Shown: positions 26,001 through 59,424, counted from the stretch's first letter. The stretch: 64,000 nt of DNA from Nymphaea colorata (GCF_008831285.2 NC_045139.1:23480412-23544411); one strand, 5' to 3'. The notes: generated by a model not told the origin, from the letters alone. Numbers and translations are program-made.

Positions 26001-29000
26001 TCTAGTTCACAAATTTGACGACTAATTTGGATCATTATGGACAGAAAAGGGAGGGATGAATTTGGTCACTACTCATTAGACACTAGGCAGCGGTGGTTTT
26101 GTCAAATTAACTTTAGGTATGAAGCTTGGAAAACCTTAGAGATGAGCCCAGAAGTGCTAAAGAATTTGGCCTATGGAACCTATTCAGATTCTGCCCCGTG
26201 GTTTTTCTGGCAATCTTAGTTGAGCACGGCAAGCGCAAACCTTCCGACAGGTACTAAAGTATTTTCAGGCTGTGGAGATAACTTTCTCTTAAAGCAAGAA
26301 AGGGGAAAAGAACAGCAATCCTCCAAAAGCAAATGCCGTCCATCAGTTTCACGAGGTACCACTCCCTGCCATTTAGATGACAGTACAGGCCATTTTGATT
26401 ATCAAACATAACTAAACAGGGTTTGCATGACTTGTGTTTAATATGCTTTCTCAACTTATTTGATATGAAACCACTCACGCAAGAAAAGTTATTTTAAGTT
26501 GAGAAATTGTGTGATTGAATCGTGAGGAAAGGAATATACAGAACTATGCATACCTCAAGAGTTCGAAACGATTTTCTGAGATACGAAACCTCTGATTCAA
26601 AGTTGGCCATGTAAAGCATGGCATCCGCTCGTTTGAATGCATATGGTATGTCAAGCACAGCCTTAAGGAAGCGCTCAGCAGTTCCAAGCTTAGAGTTGCC
26701 ATCTTCCGTTTGACCTTTCAGCTTCAGCTCTTCCTCTTTTGTTGGAGCCATTTTCAATAAAGTTTCTAATAGCTCAGCACCCAATCCATCAGTATTACCT
26801 ATCACGGCATATACAAACTTAGAGACTTGAAGAAGATCCAGAAAGGAATTTATGGTGAATATTTCGATAAGCATACCAACAATGCTTGCAGAAGATTTAG
26901 CAACGAAATTACGGCAAATGACTTGATCCTACCAACGAAACATAGAAAAGATGCTTCTGGGACTACTAAATAAAGCACTTAGAGCTTGTTTATGTCAATC
27001 CATAAGAGGTGGCCGCGGCCATGCATAGACAAATTATATAAGCAGTTATACCGGTGTATGTAAACTGCAGACCACGTTCAATGACTCCAATGATGACTTT
27101 TCTTTACGAGGACCAATATTCTTTGATGAACAATAGAAGCAAGCAAACACATCAAGAGGTGGCACCTTACCCTTCTCCAAAACCATTTCAGGGGCCACCT
27201 CTCTGAAGATATAGCAATATAGCATATATTCATATAAGAAACTCAACTCTTTTCAAGGGAAAGACACCTTCCGAATCCACAAACTGCAGCACCGTTATGA
27301 CCAGAAATTTGGCCAAGAAAAAGTAGGTAGATTGAATCATTGAAGCAAGATTCTATAAGCAGACAATCAATTAATTTTTCTAAAGCTTGTGAAGTCATGT
27401 TCAAGTCACCAAAAAACAACAGGATGTAGCATCTGTGCATGACAGATTAGACGTTGTAAGCAAAAAAAAAAAAAAACTTTGACCTAAGAAGCACCCATTG
27501 ATATGAGTGGCCATGGAAATAAATCGTTACAGAAGCCTATCTCTACTTCAGCTCCGATGCCATGTTTGGAGATGAGGAGAATTAAAAGAGGACAAGCACT
27601 ACTTGCAGAAACCGCACCATCTCAGTTGGAATAGAGATCACTATCAAATAATGAACTGGGGAATCCTAAGAGAAAAAATGGCGAAATAACAGAAAAAAGA
27701 CAAAAATCGCCATTAGCATTATTGAAGCCGGTCATTCTTCCAAATAGCAAATTCCACTAGCAATAGACCTGCTCTCAAGGATTGGACTAGGCCAACCACA
27801 CTGCCTAACTAGCCAGAGCGCTGAGTCAGTTCCCCTGGCTCACGGGGCGGCTACTTCATGAACCGACATAATTCTGGCGGATATCAAGCAAAGTATGACA
27901 ACTTGCCTATCAGATAATCGAACCAGAAAATTGAGCAAGTGAAACAAATTTGTTTAAGAACTCCCCCACCTTCACTGAGCGCATTGCAGACTTCCTCCTT
28001 TGTGACGTTGAGGGCTCTCAGCAGGATGGCAAGATTTTGGGATTTCTTCGGGTCCAGCACCCTGTTCTCTTGAACCGGTGATGTAAGAACAGCCCATCGA
28101 TGCGGCTCCTTTGGTGCTGCATTCGTGGGATTGCACACGAACAGGGTTTCGATCATTTCTTCATTTAATCTAAGTTACGAAAGATAAGATCATAAAACCA
28201 CAGAACCAGTAAGGCATTAATACACCACCGAACTGGAGAAAGAAAATTAAGAGACAATAAATTTTGTTCTCCTCATTAGCTTAAGCTTTATAAACATTTC
28301 ATAGCAAAGGAAAACCTCTAAATAAATCTGATCCATTCTGCCACAGGTCGACCAATGAAGAAAAGAAGAAAGAAGAACAAGGTAAACTCCGTATCAGCTG
28401 GAGAATCCTTTCACACAAAGAATGTGGTAACGGTTCACAGAAGACCCGTTGTCTCAATGTCTACACAGAGGCACTCAGTTATATCGTAACTCAAGTTGAC
28501 GACCCGTTGTAACAATGTCGACGACTGTAATAATAGATGCCGGAAAACTTTAAAGGGCAAAAAAAGAAGGCAGTCAAAAATAGAAAAATTCAGGTGAGTT
28601 GGTGCTTACTGGAAGGAGCTAGATTTCAATTGGTCCCACACCATTACGCGGTCTGAGCTCGCCCAAACCTTGTCCCAGTGCAGTGGCTTCAATTTAGGAC
28701 GTGGATTGTCCAGCGAATTTTCGGCCGGTGGCTCGTTGTTCTTCGGAGAAATGAGTTTGCCTTGTGACTTAGCTTCTAGAGAGCTTTCGGATTTCATGTA
28801 CTGTGAATTCCTTTTTGGGGTTATCAAAGGTGGAGGCCGGAAAATTGGTCGACTTGGAGGCAGAGGAGGGACGGAAAATTGACAGAGACTCCCCTTGGGT
28901 GGTGGTGGTGGCGGGGGAGGCGGAAGCTTCATTGGAAATATGGTCTGCTTTGGAGGGGCTGGTTGACCCGAAAGCGACTGGTTTCCAGATACAGTTGATT

Positions 29001-30081
29001 TATCAGACGCTGTTGATTTTTCTGAAGGAGAAGACGGTGGAGACGGCAATATGTTTCTCTGCCCGAGCGTCATAGGCGATGATGGTGGCGGTAACCGGAA
29101 ACTGTCATGCGTGGGACCATCAGAGGCCGAGGACTCCGTGTCCAGCTCCAGTGAGGGAGCCTTCGAGGCCACCGGAGACGTTGACTGGGAAGAGGGGTAG
29201 GAAGGCGTTGTCGCAATCGACCCACCAAACTCGTGCCTCGTCGTAGAATGCATGAGGAAGACGCGCTGGGAGTCTGCTCCAGCATCTGAGCTCTCATGGT
29301 GGTTTCCGCTTGAAGAGGCCCTCGGTGAATAGAAGGACTCGTTGTCGCCGTCGTCCGTCGACTCCCCACCATCCTCTGATGGCCAGCATGGGCGCGACAG
29401 AGGCGGCAAAGGGTGGAGGTCAGGGCTGCGCTGGTGGAAGCTTGCTGGGGAGCTCAGTTTCCGGTTGTGAGTGCTAAGGACCGGGGAATCTTCTCCCTGT
29501 GGCCTGTGGGAATCCACCAAGGTCCCCAAGTACAGGACGTCCGAGCCACTGGCTACCCCATCTTTACTGGCGACAGAGCCGGGACCGCCCGCCGAGAAGA
29601 GGCGGATGCTGGTCGATCTGGTGGCTTTCCAGGAGAATTCACCCGAGTTCCGACGACGGAAGAAGAAGATAACGGTAAGCAGAGCGGCGAGAGCAATGAG
29701 GCTGATGACAACGGCAACGATGACTTTCTTAGCGTCACTGGGGCCGTCTCTTGCTAAGGTTGGCCAGGCAAGGCCAGAGAGGTTTGCGGGAATGGTTACG
29801 GAGGGAATGGCGGCAGGTGGGCGATTGGTGGTGGCAGTCGGAGTGGGGTTCACAGGAAAGAACTGGCTGCCGCCTCCGCCGCCGCTACTGCTACTGCTGG
29901 GGCTAGAGGTGATGGGTGTCGCGGGAGGAGGTGAAGGGTTGCTGGAGTTGGCGGGGAAGAACGGTTGATGAAGAGATCTCCTACTCCTAGTGCCTGGAAG
30001 TGGGGTGCTCGTGACGTAGTTGACGTAGAGAAGGAAGAAGAAGAAGAAGAAGCGACGGTGGTGGGGAGGGAAGATTGACAT
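23009..30081 (-). CDS. Group I formin-like protein (complete, four exons)
   Basis: This gene encodes a membrane-anchored actin nucleator. Coding exons in transcript order are 30081-28610, 28169-27970, 26798-26554 and 23803-23009, all GT-AG with consistent phases. They give 2712 nt, or 903 residues, the usual size for group I plant formins. The start ATG at 30081 is chosen because it opens a signal peptide ([19 protein letters not shown]); the frame stays open upstream without support. Order: signal peptide 1-25, proline/serine-rich wall-facing segment, transmembrane helix about 119-141 followed by [14 protein letters not shown] motif, proline runs of FH1 from about 387, FH2 from [13 protein letters not shown] (about 464), then [82 protein letters not shown] and an acidic serine tail. 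No break was seen. Confidence 0.95.
24156..24400. repeat. 124-bp tandem duplication in formin intron 3
   Basis: Starting at TTTAGATTTATTGTTTTA (24157 and 24282), both copies run through GGCAAATCTACGGTCTAA and AGGGGCGTCGGAATGTTAG to CTCAAATCAACCTAC. The central part differs (a GTCTGTGGCGAAGG segment versus CTCCGGTGATTGA). Confidence 0.88.
24401..26553. other. Formin intron 3, rest
   Basis: No transposon signature was recognised in this part of the 2.75-kb intron. Two short copies of a TTCTTTGAAGTTC block with ATCGCTTT lie near 25710-25770. Confidence 0.4.
26799..27969. other. Formin intron 2
   Basis: A 1.17-kb intron. Minus-strand open frames at 27046-27246 and 27243-27440 have no recognised homology and are not joined to flanking formin sequence. 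Confidence 0.4.
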
Positions 30082-31981
30082 TGTGACGGACAGAAGACGG
30101 CGGATACGCCGGTCGTGGTAGTCGTGGAGTGCGGATTTGTGCGGAGAGAGAGAGAAAGAGAGAGAGAGGTGCTGCTCGTATTTTCCGCCGGATGGTACAT
30201 GGGCGTCCTTTTCTGCTTTTTCTCTGAATGGAGAAAAGAACAGTAAAATTTTTTCCCGCAGAGCCAGGAAAGGAAGAATAAGGGAGAGAGGGAGACGACG
30301 AAAAAGTGATGAATGTTCGTCTGGGGCCACGAGCAAAGAGCATTGCAGGTGTGTTCGATCTCTGTGGTTTCGGCACTCGAGCGGAGCGACGCCGTTCCGT
30401 TTCATGGAAATGGAAATAAATGTCGGACGTGCAACTCGAGGAACGTGTAGTGTTTGCATTCTAAATTCAGAGTTGGGACCTTTTTATAGTAAAAGGCAGA
30501 ATGTTGGAGAACGGACAGGCCAAATTAAAAGAACTGTGGCGTTGTTATTCTTGTTATGAGAAACAGCACATTGGTAAGTTCTATTTTGTAATCTAGTTTA
30601 GATTATATCATAAGACATATTTTTGGGGGGAGTTTTTGATGCATAATATATTTTTTGTGTACTCAATTTTATGTGATTTGTACGTAATGGCATTTGGTTG
30701 TGGGACAAAGAATATGATTAGTTATCAACTTTTGCATTTTAATAATCTAAAAATAAAACCAAATTTAAAGACCCTTGGACGCAATTCACAATAAGACGTA
30801 TTTTTTTATTTAATTCATTCCTGATTGGCTTTCTCTTATGTTCCTCTACTTTACACATTCTCTATCGTATATAAAGGGAAGACACTAAGTGCCATGAAGT
30901 CGCAAAGCAAGTAAACAAAACCAAATCTGCAACATCAACTCTCTCTCTATATATAAATTGAAGCATACCAAAGATGACTATTAGTAGACATCGGGTCGGG
31001 CCAACCAATTTGAAGTCGAGCCTAGGTCAGCTTGGGTCCGATTTTGGTGCTTGGGCCCAGAAAAATTTTAATTAAAATAATATATATATATATATAAAAT
31101 AAAAAAATCACCGGGCCTGAGTTCAAAAGCCGGAATAGCCCCCAACCAGGTGCCCGCTCTAAACTGAAAACACCAAAAGCAGCCATAGATCATAGAAGAG
31201 TAAAAAAAAAAAGAGAGAGAGACTTAGGCCTTCAGTCCAACGGTGGATAATTTCGCGCTCACCCGAAAAGCAAACAAAAGCAAAATAAACCAACAAAAGA
31301 AGAAACATAACCTTAAAACATGACTCGTGGCCGGAGTTTCTTCAAAGTCAAGTTATTCGTTTAAACACATTATGTGATGACAATAGGTGATATTGCTACC
31401 GCTAGACCACTAAGTGCGGACGAGTTAGGACACGAGAGGTATAAGTCATTGACATCACAAAGTGCTTTAGACAGTTTTGGAGAAAGAAGATGAGTGCAAT
31501 GACAATGAAAAAGCACTAGTACGCATTAAAGAAAGGGAAGTCCAATATGAGGAGAAGGAATGAGACGTAGAGGTTAAACATGCTTTTGAGGTACCTTCTG
31601 AAAGAAAAAGATAACAGAGACTTTGAGAAAGAAAAAGAAACGAAAAAAATGTACAGTAAAAGGAGATGCCTATGTAAGAAGAAGTGGATGAAGAAGGACA
31701 GTGGAGAGCAATAAAAAGAAGAAGAAGTCAAATGATCATGTTTTCATTCCACATGTTAAAGAGAAAGAGGAATTGCACTAGTCTATTGAAGTGCTGGGAA
31801 ATAAATATGTACTGGAACGTGCATAGATATTTAGTCTATCTTGTATTTGATAATGACAATGACACATGAAAGTATGACATTTCAAAGCAGTTGATTGGTT
31901 GATACAGTTTAATGCAAGATCTCAAACAATTGACTTCAAGAGATAGTTTTTGGCAATATAATCGATAAAACTCTAATTTGA
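30082..31981. other. Formin 5' flank and intergenic DNA
   Basis: This includes the formin 5' untranslated and promoter region, with a GAGA-type run at about 30145-30170. At about 30990-31165 a segment begins GACATCGGGTCGGGCC and ends with a partly inverted GGTGCCCGCTC, with an internal TA run. It resembles the hAT-type MITE at 33714. No target duplication is clear, so it stays a possibility. Confidence 0.4.
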
Positions 31982-32401
31982 GGTTTGTGTTGGGTAGATT
32001 TTTCTGTCATTCAGGAGGCCCAATCTGAAGATAAACACTCTTCCATTCATGAAATTCAAATTGGTTATGATGCTGGAACATGTAACCCACATATAATGGT
32101 TTTAAAAGTCATGACAACAAAATGGTAGGTAAAACCGAAGTGCTTATCTGCAGACCATAAAAGGAGTTGCTATGTTGGTCTACCATTAAATGAACCAGAA
32201 GTTATACTTGAACCTGATAAGCATGAGAATCTGTTGAGAATTAGCTATTTAAACATAACTTCTGGAAGTCCACTGCACAATGGCCTAGTGCAACTACCAA
32301 TTTTGAGGTGTATGGTTTTCCCATTTTTCTTGTACATTGTGTTTTTAACAACAATACTCATGGAAAACGTGCAAGACACATATCATTCATTTGAGACTTA
32401 A
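31982..32401 (+). other. Degenerate reading frame of unknown family
   Basis: One frame stays open from 31982 to 32401 except for a single TAG at 32126-32128, about 139 codons. It has no early Met. It contains IHEIQIGYDAGTCNPHIMV, then SCYVGLPLNEPEVILEP, then a hydrophobic stretch near 32305-32350. I recognise no family. Composition differs from the very AT-rich surroundings, so it could be an exon remnant or mobile-element fragment, or chance. Confidence 0.3.
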
Positions 32402-32661
32402 AGAAAGTTTATGAGTATTAATGGGGTCCAATTGTATTTCTGCACTTTTACTACTAAATGTGGAGGATGCAAAGGGAGAAGTAGCAAGATAGTTCACTTG
32501 GAGGCTTCTTATTATTGATGTAGTTATACTCTTAAATTATCCAATATTTTGCAAGTTTTACTGGTTTGGTTTAATTTTTCACTAGCACATTGTGTTACTC
32601 ATGGGGTCTTATGGTTAATTTGTTGTGTTTTTATGTAGTTATATATATATATTTTACGTAG

Positions 32662-32702
<41 letters not shown>

Positions 32703-33705
32703 TAGTATAGTGTTGATTTTTCCATGATATGTTTTGTTTAAATAATTATCTTTTTTTTTTGCAATTAATTTGATGAAGTATGTTTGGATTTATTTACTTC
32801 CCATTGTTGTCATCATACATAAGTAATATGGTTTTGTGTTTTTTCTAGAGTTTGAAGTTTGCAAGAGGCAACATATTATATATAATGCAAATTGGGACTG
32901 CACCAACAATTTAGAAGAAAAAAAATTATGTTAAGTGTGTTTGTCCTCTGCCATTCTTGGCTAGCAAGTAGCAAATCTGACTATCCATTTAGTTTGTCTT
33001 TATCTCCTCCAGTCATCCCTTGAGATGAGAGCTTCTTCCTAATTTGGCGGGAAGAAGTTATGTTGTTGGTCATGTAAATACCAGGGGATCGGCTGAAAGT
33101 TAAAACAAAAATGTATAGCCAATATCTTCACCAGTGAAGGTATGACCATCATTTATTGTTTATCCATAAGTTGCTTTATTCTCTTCTTCATCAATTGTGT
33201 ATGGATATGTATTATTGTATATTTGGCGACTACATTAGCATTTGAGAATTCAAGTTCATAGGTTTTACGTATTTTTCATGCTCTGGATAAACTAAACATA
33301 GTTTTCTACATTTGGCGTCGACTTTTTGACATTTTTTTGTAAGTTTTTATGTTATATGCTATTTCTAAGGTGGACCACCTGGTGAATGAGATTTTGCAAA
33401 TTGCGCAATTTTTCTCTAAATTATCAATGATACTAGATGTTGTTGAAAGTTGTTTCTTATACAGATTAATGCAACTGAAGAACCATGTGGTTATTTAGTG
33501 ATCCAACTTCCTTATGTATTACATTGTTATGATGCAAAAATAAAATATGAATATAAATGAATAAATAATAAAATAGCCTTAAACTTTCCGTGATATATGA
33601 AAATAGTATTGATAGTGAAGGAACTATTATTTAGTTTGCAATTAAATCATGTATCAAGCTAAGCATTGCCGTTTTATTGGTGAGTAGACAACTTTCAAGT
33701 GTTGC
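32402..33705. other. AT-rich intergenic DNA with TA microsatellite
   Basis: It contains AT runs at 32640-32652 and 32666-32699. Nothing else was recognised. Confidence 0.5.
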
Positions 33706-33713
33706 CTTCTAGA

Positions 33714-33864
33714 TAAGGGTGGGCATCGGGCCAGGCCAGCCTAGACCCCATTTTAGTAGATCGGGCCCTGCCCGACCAGGCCTGGTCTGGGTTCAACCTT
33801 GACCTGAGCCAGAGTCTGGCCCGAAAGTCTGACGGACCCTGCCTGGTGCCCAATCTTACTTTTA
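33714..33864. mobile_element. hAT-type MITE, about 150 bp
   Basis: The left end TAAGGGTGGGCATCGGGC and the inverted right end (TAAGATTGGGCACCAGGC) are imperfect terminal repeats typical of hAT-derived elements. The 8-bp flanks are CTTCTAGA (33706-33713) and CTTTTAGA (33865-33872), one mismatch, as expected for hAT target duplications. The exact right boundary could be 33858 because CTTTTA is repeated there. The interior is GC-rich and noncoding. Confidence 0.6.
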
Positions 33865-34205
33865 CTTTTAGATGCACAATTTATTATTATCTAATCAGTT
33901 AGTTGAAACTAAATTCTATCCCTCTCAAAGCGTGTGTTCATGTGTGTAAAACTAAAATATGCATTATGAAATACAACATATCCCTATAATTAATGGTTGC
34001 CAAACCTCTCTTCCTCCCTCCCTCTCTCTCACACACACACACATATAAAATGAGGGACCAAGTTATACAACATTATAGGATGTATAGTACACACCTTTGC
34101 TGGGCTGTCCTTCGGTTGAGCAAGTGGCATATATCCATTTCAATCATTTTTCTAGCAGAAAATTTAAAATGGCTGCATGATACCACATTAATATTGTTTA
34201 AATAT

Positions 34206-37200
34206 TGTAACATTACGAACTTCTGGGCAGGTCGGGTCGGATTAGGGTCCAAACCCGGACCCAAGCTCCACGCGAAGAGGAGCCCGACGCCCCTTCACTC
34301 GTGTCTTCTCCCTCGACCTTACCTCATCTCCCTCGTCCTGCTGGGTTGCACACAGCACAAAGAAGAAGGAGGCGAAAGAGATGGCAGCAGCGGAGAAGGT
34401 GAAGGGCGATGGCGGTGGTGGCGCGTAGGTAAGCCACTGATTCCCCTCTCTTCTTTCTTCTCCTCCTCCCTCTTTCGCTGTTTTCCTCTTCTAACGCCTC
34501 TCCCTCAGTCCAATAGGCGATAGGATTCAAACCCATCAAAGGTAGGCCCGATTGCTCTTCGTTGAATGCCCCTCTTTCTCTCGTGCTCCTTACTCGCATC
34601 TCTCTCTCTCTCTGCGGTCTCTCTTACTCTCTCCGTCCGTCTCTTCCCTATGTGTCATCGTTCTCTCTCCCTGCTCACTCTCGCATCTCTTTGGTCACGC
34701 CTTCCTCTACATTCTCTCTCACTCTCTCTTTGCCCACGCCCTCTGCTCGAGCCCTCTCCCTCAACCGAACAGTCCCTTGCGTCTTTCCTTCTCTCTTGCT
34801 CCAGACCATTCTCTCTCACCCGAACCCTTGGTTCCCCCTCTCTCACTTGTCTTCAGCCTCCCACACAGCTATTGTGGGCCACTTCTAACAACAAACCCCT
34901 CTTTTAAACCTCCCTTTTCGCCGATTTTGATTCTCATGTAGCTGTTGGATTGGATTGCAGTTGGGGACGCGTTCTTCCCTCATAACAGTGACTAGAAGGA
35001 ATTAGTGGTGGCGGCATTGCATGGTTTTTGCCATTTGAGGATCGTTGAACGCTTGAGGTGGCTGTCGGAAGCAGCGCAGCAGTTCGGACTCTTTGATTGG
35101 GGTGAGTGACATCTAACCGAGCCTAGATTGTTGTAAATTTTCTGTTGGAGTACGTATAATCATTGTTTGAGCATGCTAGAATTAAGAATTGATGATTTAG
35201 AAGGCATGCTAGAGATGTCGCTATTTTGGGGAAGGTCTAGGACTCGAGTGGATGGACGATGATCCATATCTACAATGATCTTATAAGCATGATAGGTTGA
35301 TTTTCGAAGCAATTAGGAAGCATGGTAGAGATTGTATTGTTGTGGAGAACGTTAGAATCGTTTTGGTGAGCTTGGAGAAATACGCTTCTATTGATGTGCA
35401 TATACGTTGTATGTTGAGAATCTTATGGTGGGGAAGACACCTCAACTAAGGAAAACAAGTGAGAATCATACATGTGATAAGTCGAATACAAGTTTTGAGT
35501 TCTAATCATTGGCGGCAACCTCGTGAGTTGGGTAGAGACCCTTTTTGGAGGGTTTCGTGGGTCGACACCCATTTGAGGCGAAGACATGCCTCGATGATGA
35601 TATTTTCAGATTTGTATCGATTGTAAGCGAAACGAGTAAATAACTTACCATTTGATTATGTTTGCAGGTACACCGAGCACGTCAAGTAGGCCTTGAGCAA
35701 CGTGAGTCGTAGTTCGAGGTGTTTAGTGGGCGCGCGACAGGTATGGCGACATTCCAGGCAAATCCTTGCCTGGGCAAATGTGTGAATGTGTGTTCCTAGG
35801 GTCATGAGATTCTAGGATTTGTGATGTGAACTGATTGATTGTTTTGAGATTGAATGTGTGTATACATGTACACGAATTGATATATGATATGAAGGATTTT
35901 GAAAGGCTATTAGTAATTGTTTTGAAAATGTTACGCCTTTGCATGTGCATGCTAGAATTGATAACTTTTTAGGATAGATGAGGTGGGGTATCGAGTCGAA
36001 TGTCTCATCGACCCCAATTATGCATTAGAAAGCATCCTAGAATGATAAATGTCTAGGACAGATATGAGCCAATCACGGATCGAGACTACTCTCCATGGTT
36101 TGGCTAAGTTTTGAAAGGTGTGATTGATGTGTGTGATTGTGAATGATTTGTCATGTGACAACTTTTGTTTTGGAAAGCTATTAGAAGCTTGTTTTGAAAA
36201 CTGTTACGCATTTACATGTGCATGCTAGAATTGACAATTGCTTAGGACAGACGAGGTGGGGTATCGAGTCGAGTGTCTCCTCGACCCCGATTGTGCATTA
36301 GAGAGCATCATAGAATGATAATAGCATAGGACAGATACGAGCCATCACGGATCGAGACTACTCTCCGGGATTTGGCCAAGTTTTGAAAGATCTGATTGAT
36401 GTGTTCGATAAGATGTGATTTTTTATGAATGTGAATGTGGTGAATTGTTGCATATGTATTGCCGTGGGTAATAATGCAATTGATTGGCATTGGAGGGTAG
36501 TTGTACCCGTGTTGTATGACAGCTAGCTATGACTGTTAATGTTATGTGTAGACCTTGTGGGGAGGCAATTGGAGGTGTGGGTGCACTCGTGAAGTGAACC
36601 AACCTCATGAGCTAGCCGGTCATTTTGTGATTGTGCAATTATAATGATAATAATGAAAGAATAAGAGATGAGAGGCCAGTGGGTTGTGACATTGTGTTTG
36701 GGAGACGTCTCGTTTTCGCCACTAGTCTCGCCTGTTCGGAGCGCAGGCGGTGCAAGGCCCCAGGGTACTGTTGTGTATTGAGCTTGGAGCGTGGGCTCCT
36801 GCCTTTCCAACATGGGTGTCCTAGGGAAGGCTGAGTATCTCTCCTTGGAATTCACACATCCATGGATGAGTGCTCTACCGCTGCAGCGGATGAATGGATC
36901 CATACCGTTATGGGCTACCATGGGGGTTGTCTCTCGGCTATGGGCCGCCCATGGTGTGCACGTGCTTGTGTTTGCACCACAGGAACTGTCAATTCACTAA
37001 AGCGAATGAAAATGAATGTATGTGAATGAAATGTGTGCGAACAAATGTATGTGATTGATGGGCATATGAATGCTATGATTGAAATGAAATGTTTAAGCAT
37101 GCATTGCATGTGATTGATATTGTGTTTTTGTGGCCCTTGAGGGGTCTTTCATGTCGTGGTATATGTTAGGGGTTTCATTGGCAAATGATGTGCCTATGCC

Positions 37201-37653
37201 CTGACACGACATGACGATAGATTGTTATAATTGTTCTTAGATTTGAGCCCTACCTAAGAGGGTTTGAGATTTTCCTGGCTTGTTGTCATACTGCGAAGGC
37301 TAAGCCTTCAGTTATTTCTTTTTCAGGTTTTGGCGGACCCGGGGCAACAGGTTAATCAGATGGCTTCACTCACATCCTTTTGGGGAGGTTTTGGGTCTTT
37401 GATAGTGTCGGCGCGTCATGGTTTGGTCTCTTTGATGTCTTATTTTTGTTAGACATCAAAGTTGTTGTTTGGGGCATTTTTGTCATACAATTAGATGTGA
37501 CTTTGTATGAATTGAAATTGTTATATAAATGAGAGTTGCCCCATTGTTTGGAATGACATAGCTCCCTTTTTGAAATGTTGTGTTGTCACACTTCAATGCT
37601 TATGTTTATAAAAAAAAAAAATTGTTTGAGGGTCAAAAGGTTGGGGTGTGACA
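34206..37653 (+). mobile_element. Solo LTR (copy B), 3.4 kb with perfect AATAT target duplication
   Basis: The repeat begins TGTAACATTACG and ends GGGGTGTGACA, flanked on both sides by AATAT (34201-34205 and 37654-37658). The TG...CA ends, 5-bp duplication and lack of coding sequence indicate a solo LTR left after recombination. Its length fits LTRs of large plant gypsy elements, though the family is inference. The pyrimidine-rich tract 34430-34900 has many chance open frames. Copy A at 16900-19656 is related but lacks one internal duplication. Confidence 0.8.
35894..36400. repeat. 273-bp internal tandem duplication in solo LTR B
   Basis: AGGTGGGGTATCGAGTCGA occurs at 35981 and 36254. The units share AAAGCTATTAG-type starts, TGTGCATGCTAGAATTGA, and ATCACGGATCGAGACTACTC. 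Copy A has the block only once, near 18340-18480. Confidence 0.85.
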
Positions 37654-37741
37654 AATATACTATTAATTATGTTTGTGGAGGCCCGAGGATGATATTTTTT
37701 CCATATAACCTCATTTCTCTAACTACAATTGCTTTGTGTGT

Positions 37742-37759
37742 TCACACACACACACACAC

Positions 37760-37798
<39 letters not shown>

Positions 37799-37813
37799 TA
37801 TATATATATATAA
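37742..37813. repeat. AC/AT compound microsatellite
   Basis: About ten CA units followed by about 25 TA units. Confidence 0.92.
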
Positions 37814-38655
37814 TGCTCTCTTGATATGTCACATGACATAAGTTTGAAGTCGTTGATACACAAGAGTAAGAGTCAAAATTCAAGTACAAAACTTAAAATT
37901 CAAATCGTTAAGAAAAAAACCCTTAGATTAATGAAAGTAAAAGGATTATATATATAGCGACAAAATTTTGATACTTTCACTAAGTTCTTTTATTTCGTTG
38001 GGTTCTCCAACTTGGCTGATTTTTTCTTGGTGTGGTGGTTATACAATTAGTTCTGACAATGTTGTTGGCACACCATCCTCATTTTTAAAATCAAAGACAA
38101 ATTGACCTTTTCAGTATATCATCTTCACGATCAGACTAAAAAATAAGCATTTTGGTAAAGATGGATTTGATGTGTCAATTGCAACCCTTATCTGTTTTTA
38201 GGGTGAATTCCTCTCTCTGAATTGTTGATGCAAACATAAGTAAAATTCTTACAGCGCAAAATATGGACATAACATGTTATGCAACATAAAGTACAAAAAG
38301 AACATATGGCAGTTTTTTAAAAACAACATGCCCATAAATTAATGTGCATTGTCATCAAAATTTCCAGCAAATTTAGCCATTATGAAATGTAAGTCAAATA
38401 CCAACAAATGAAAAGACGTTTAATGGTTATCTAATCAGTATTCTTTTAAAAAATTCTATAGAAAGTTAAATATTTCATACACTTGTGATAAAAAAAGTGT
38501 AATTAGACCTTTTGTCCTTAACACACAATTGGTCTCGCATGCATATGACCAACACTCACTGCTTTTCTTTTAAAAAAATAATAGACAGTGACCCACAACT
38601 TCTAACTTCTATGTGTGTGTTAGTATCGAGTATGTAGGGATGATAAAGTTTAAGA
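37814..38655. other. Intergenic, no gene recognised
   Basis: AT-rich sequence without recognisable coding homology. A segment around 38030-38110 (TCTTGGTGTGGTGGTTATAC, then CATCATCTTCA-type text) has loose similarity to 41985-42120. Confidence 0.4.
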
Positions 38656-38920
38656 GTGTGTTTAAATGACACCTTTATAAAAAGCTATTTTGGAAAAGTT
38701 GGTTATGTGAAAAGGTGGTTTTTGTAATCATTTTCTCAAAAATTGCTTTGTGTTTGAATGGCACACCTACAACTCACATTTTTGTAACTACCAAGTTTAA
38801 AAAAAAATAATTTTTGAGACTACATAGTTTTGATATCGTATAAACCCTTCAAAAATAATATTTTAAATAGAAAAATCAGTTTTGGTTTCAACAATTTATT
38901 ATAGTGTGTCATCCAAACAC
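38656..38920. mobile_element. MITE-like element with GTTTGGATGACAC ends
   Basis: GTGTGTTTAAATGACAC (38656-38672) and, inverted, GTGTTTGGATGACACAC (38904-38920) form a near-perfect terminal inverted repeat around about 265 bp of AT-rich noncoding DNA. No clear target duplication. The same end motif recurs at 54250. Confidence 0.5.
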
Positions 38921-39187
38921 TATACTAACAAGGAAATTTATTGGACCTCCTTTCCCTTGCAAGGTCAGCTTCGCACGGCCGTTGTCGTTAGACCGTTTGA
39001 AAGGGAATCGTTCGAACGGCAACAGGGTCGGTCTGCAGGGGAGGGTCATGTCATTGCTTGACCACCTGACGGCCAGCTTGGCGACCTCCGATCTGCAGGC
39101 CTTATTCCGGGCCTTGCACGTAGTCGGACACTAACCTTCTCCGCACTTCTCGGTCTCTCTCTCTCTCTCTCTCTCTTTTTCGCCCTG

Positions 39188-59424
<20,237 letters not shown>

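Noticed and set aside
29413-29968. Plus-strand open frames of up to 165 codons opposite formin exon 1
   Set aside because: Shadows of the proline/serine-rich formin exon; no independent support.
34552-34941. Three overlapping plus-strand frames of 108-129 codons
   Set aside because: Produced by the pyrimidine-rich tract of the LTR; low-complexity Ser/Leu/Pro.
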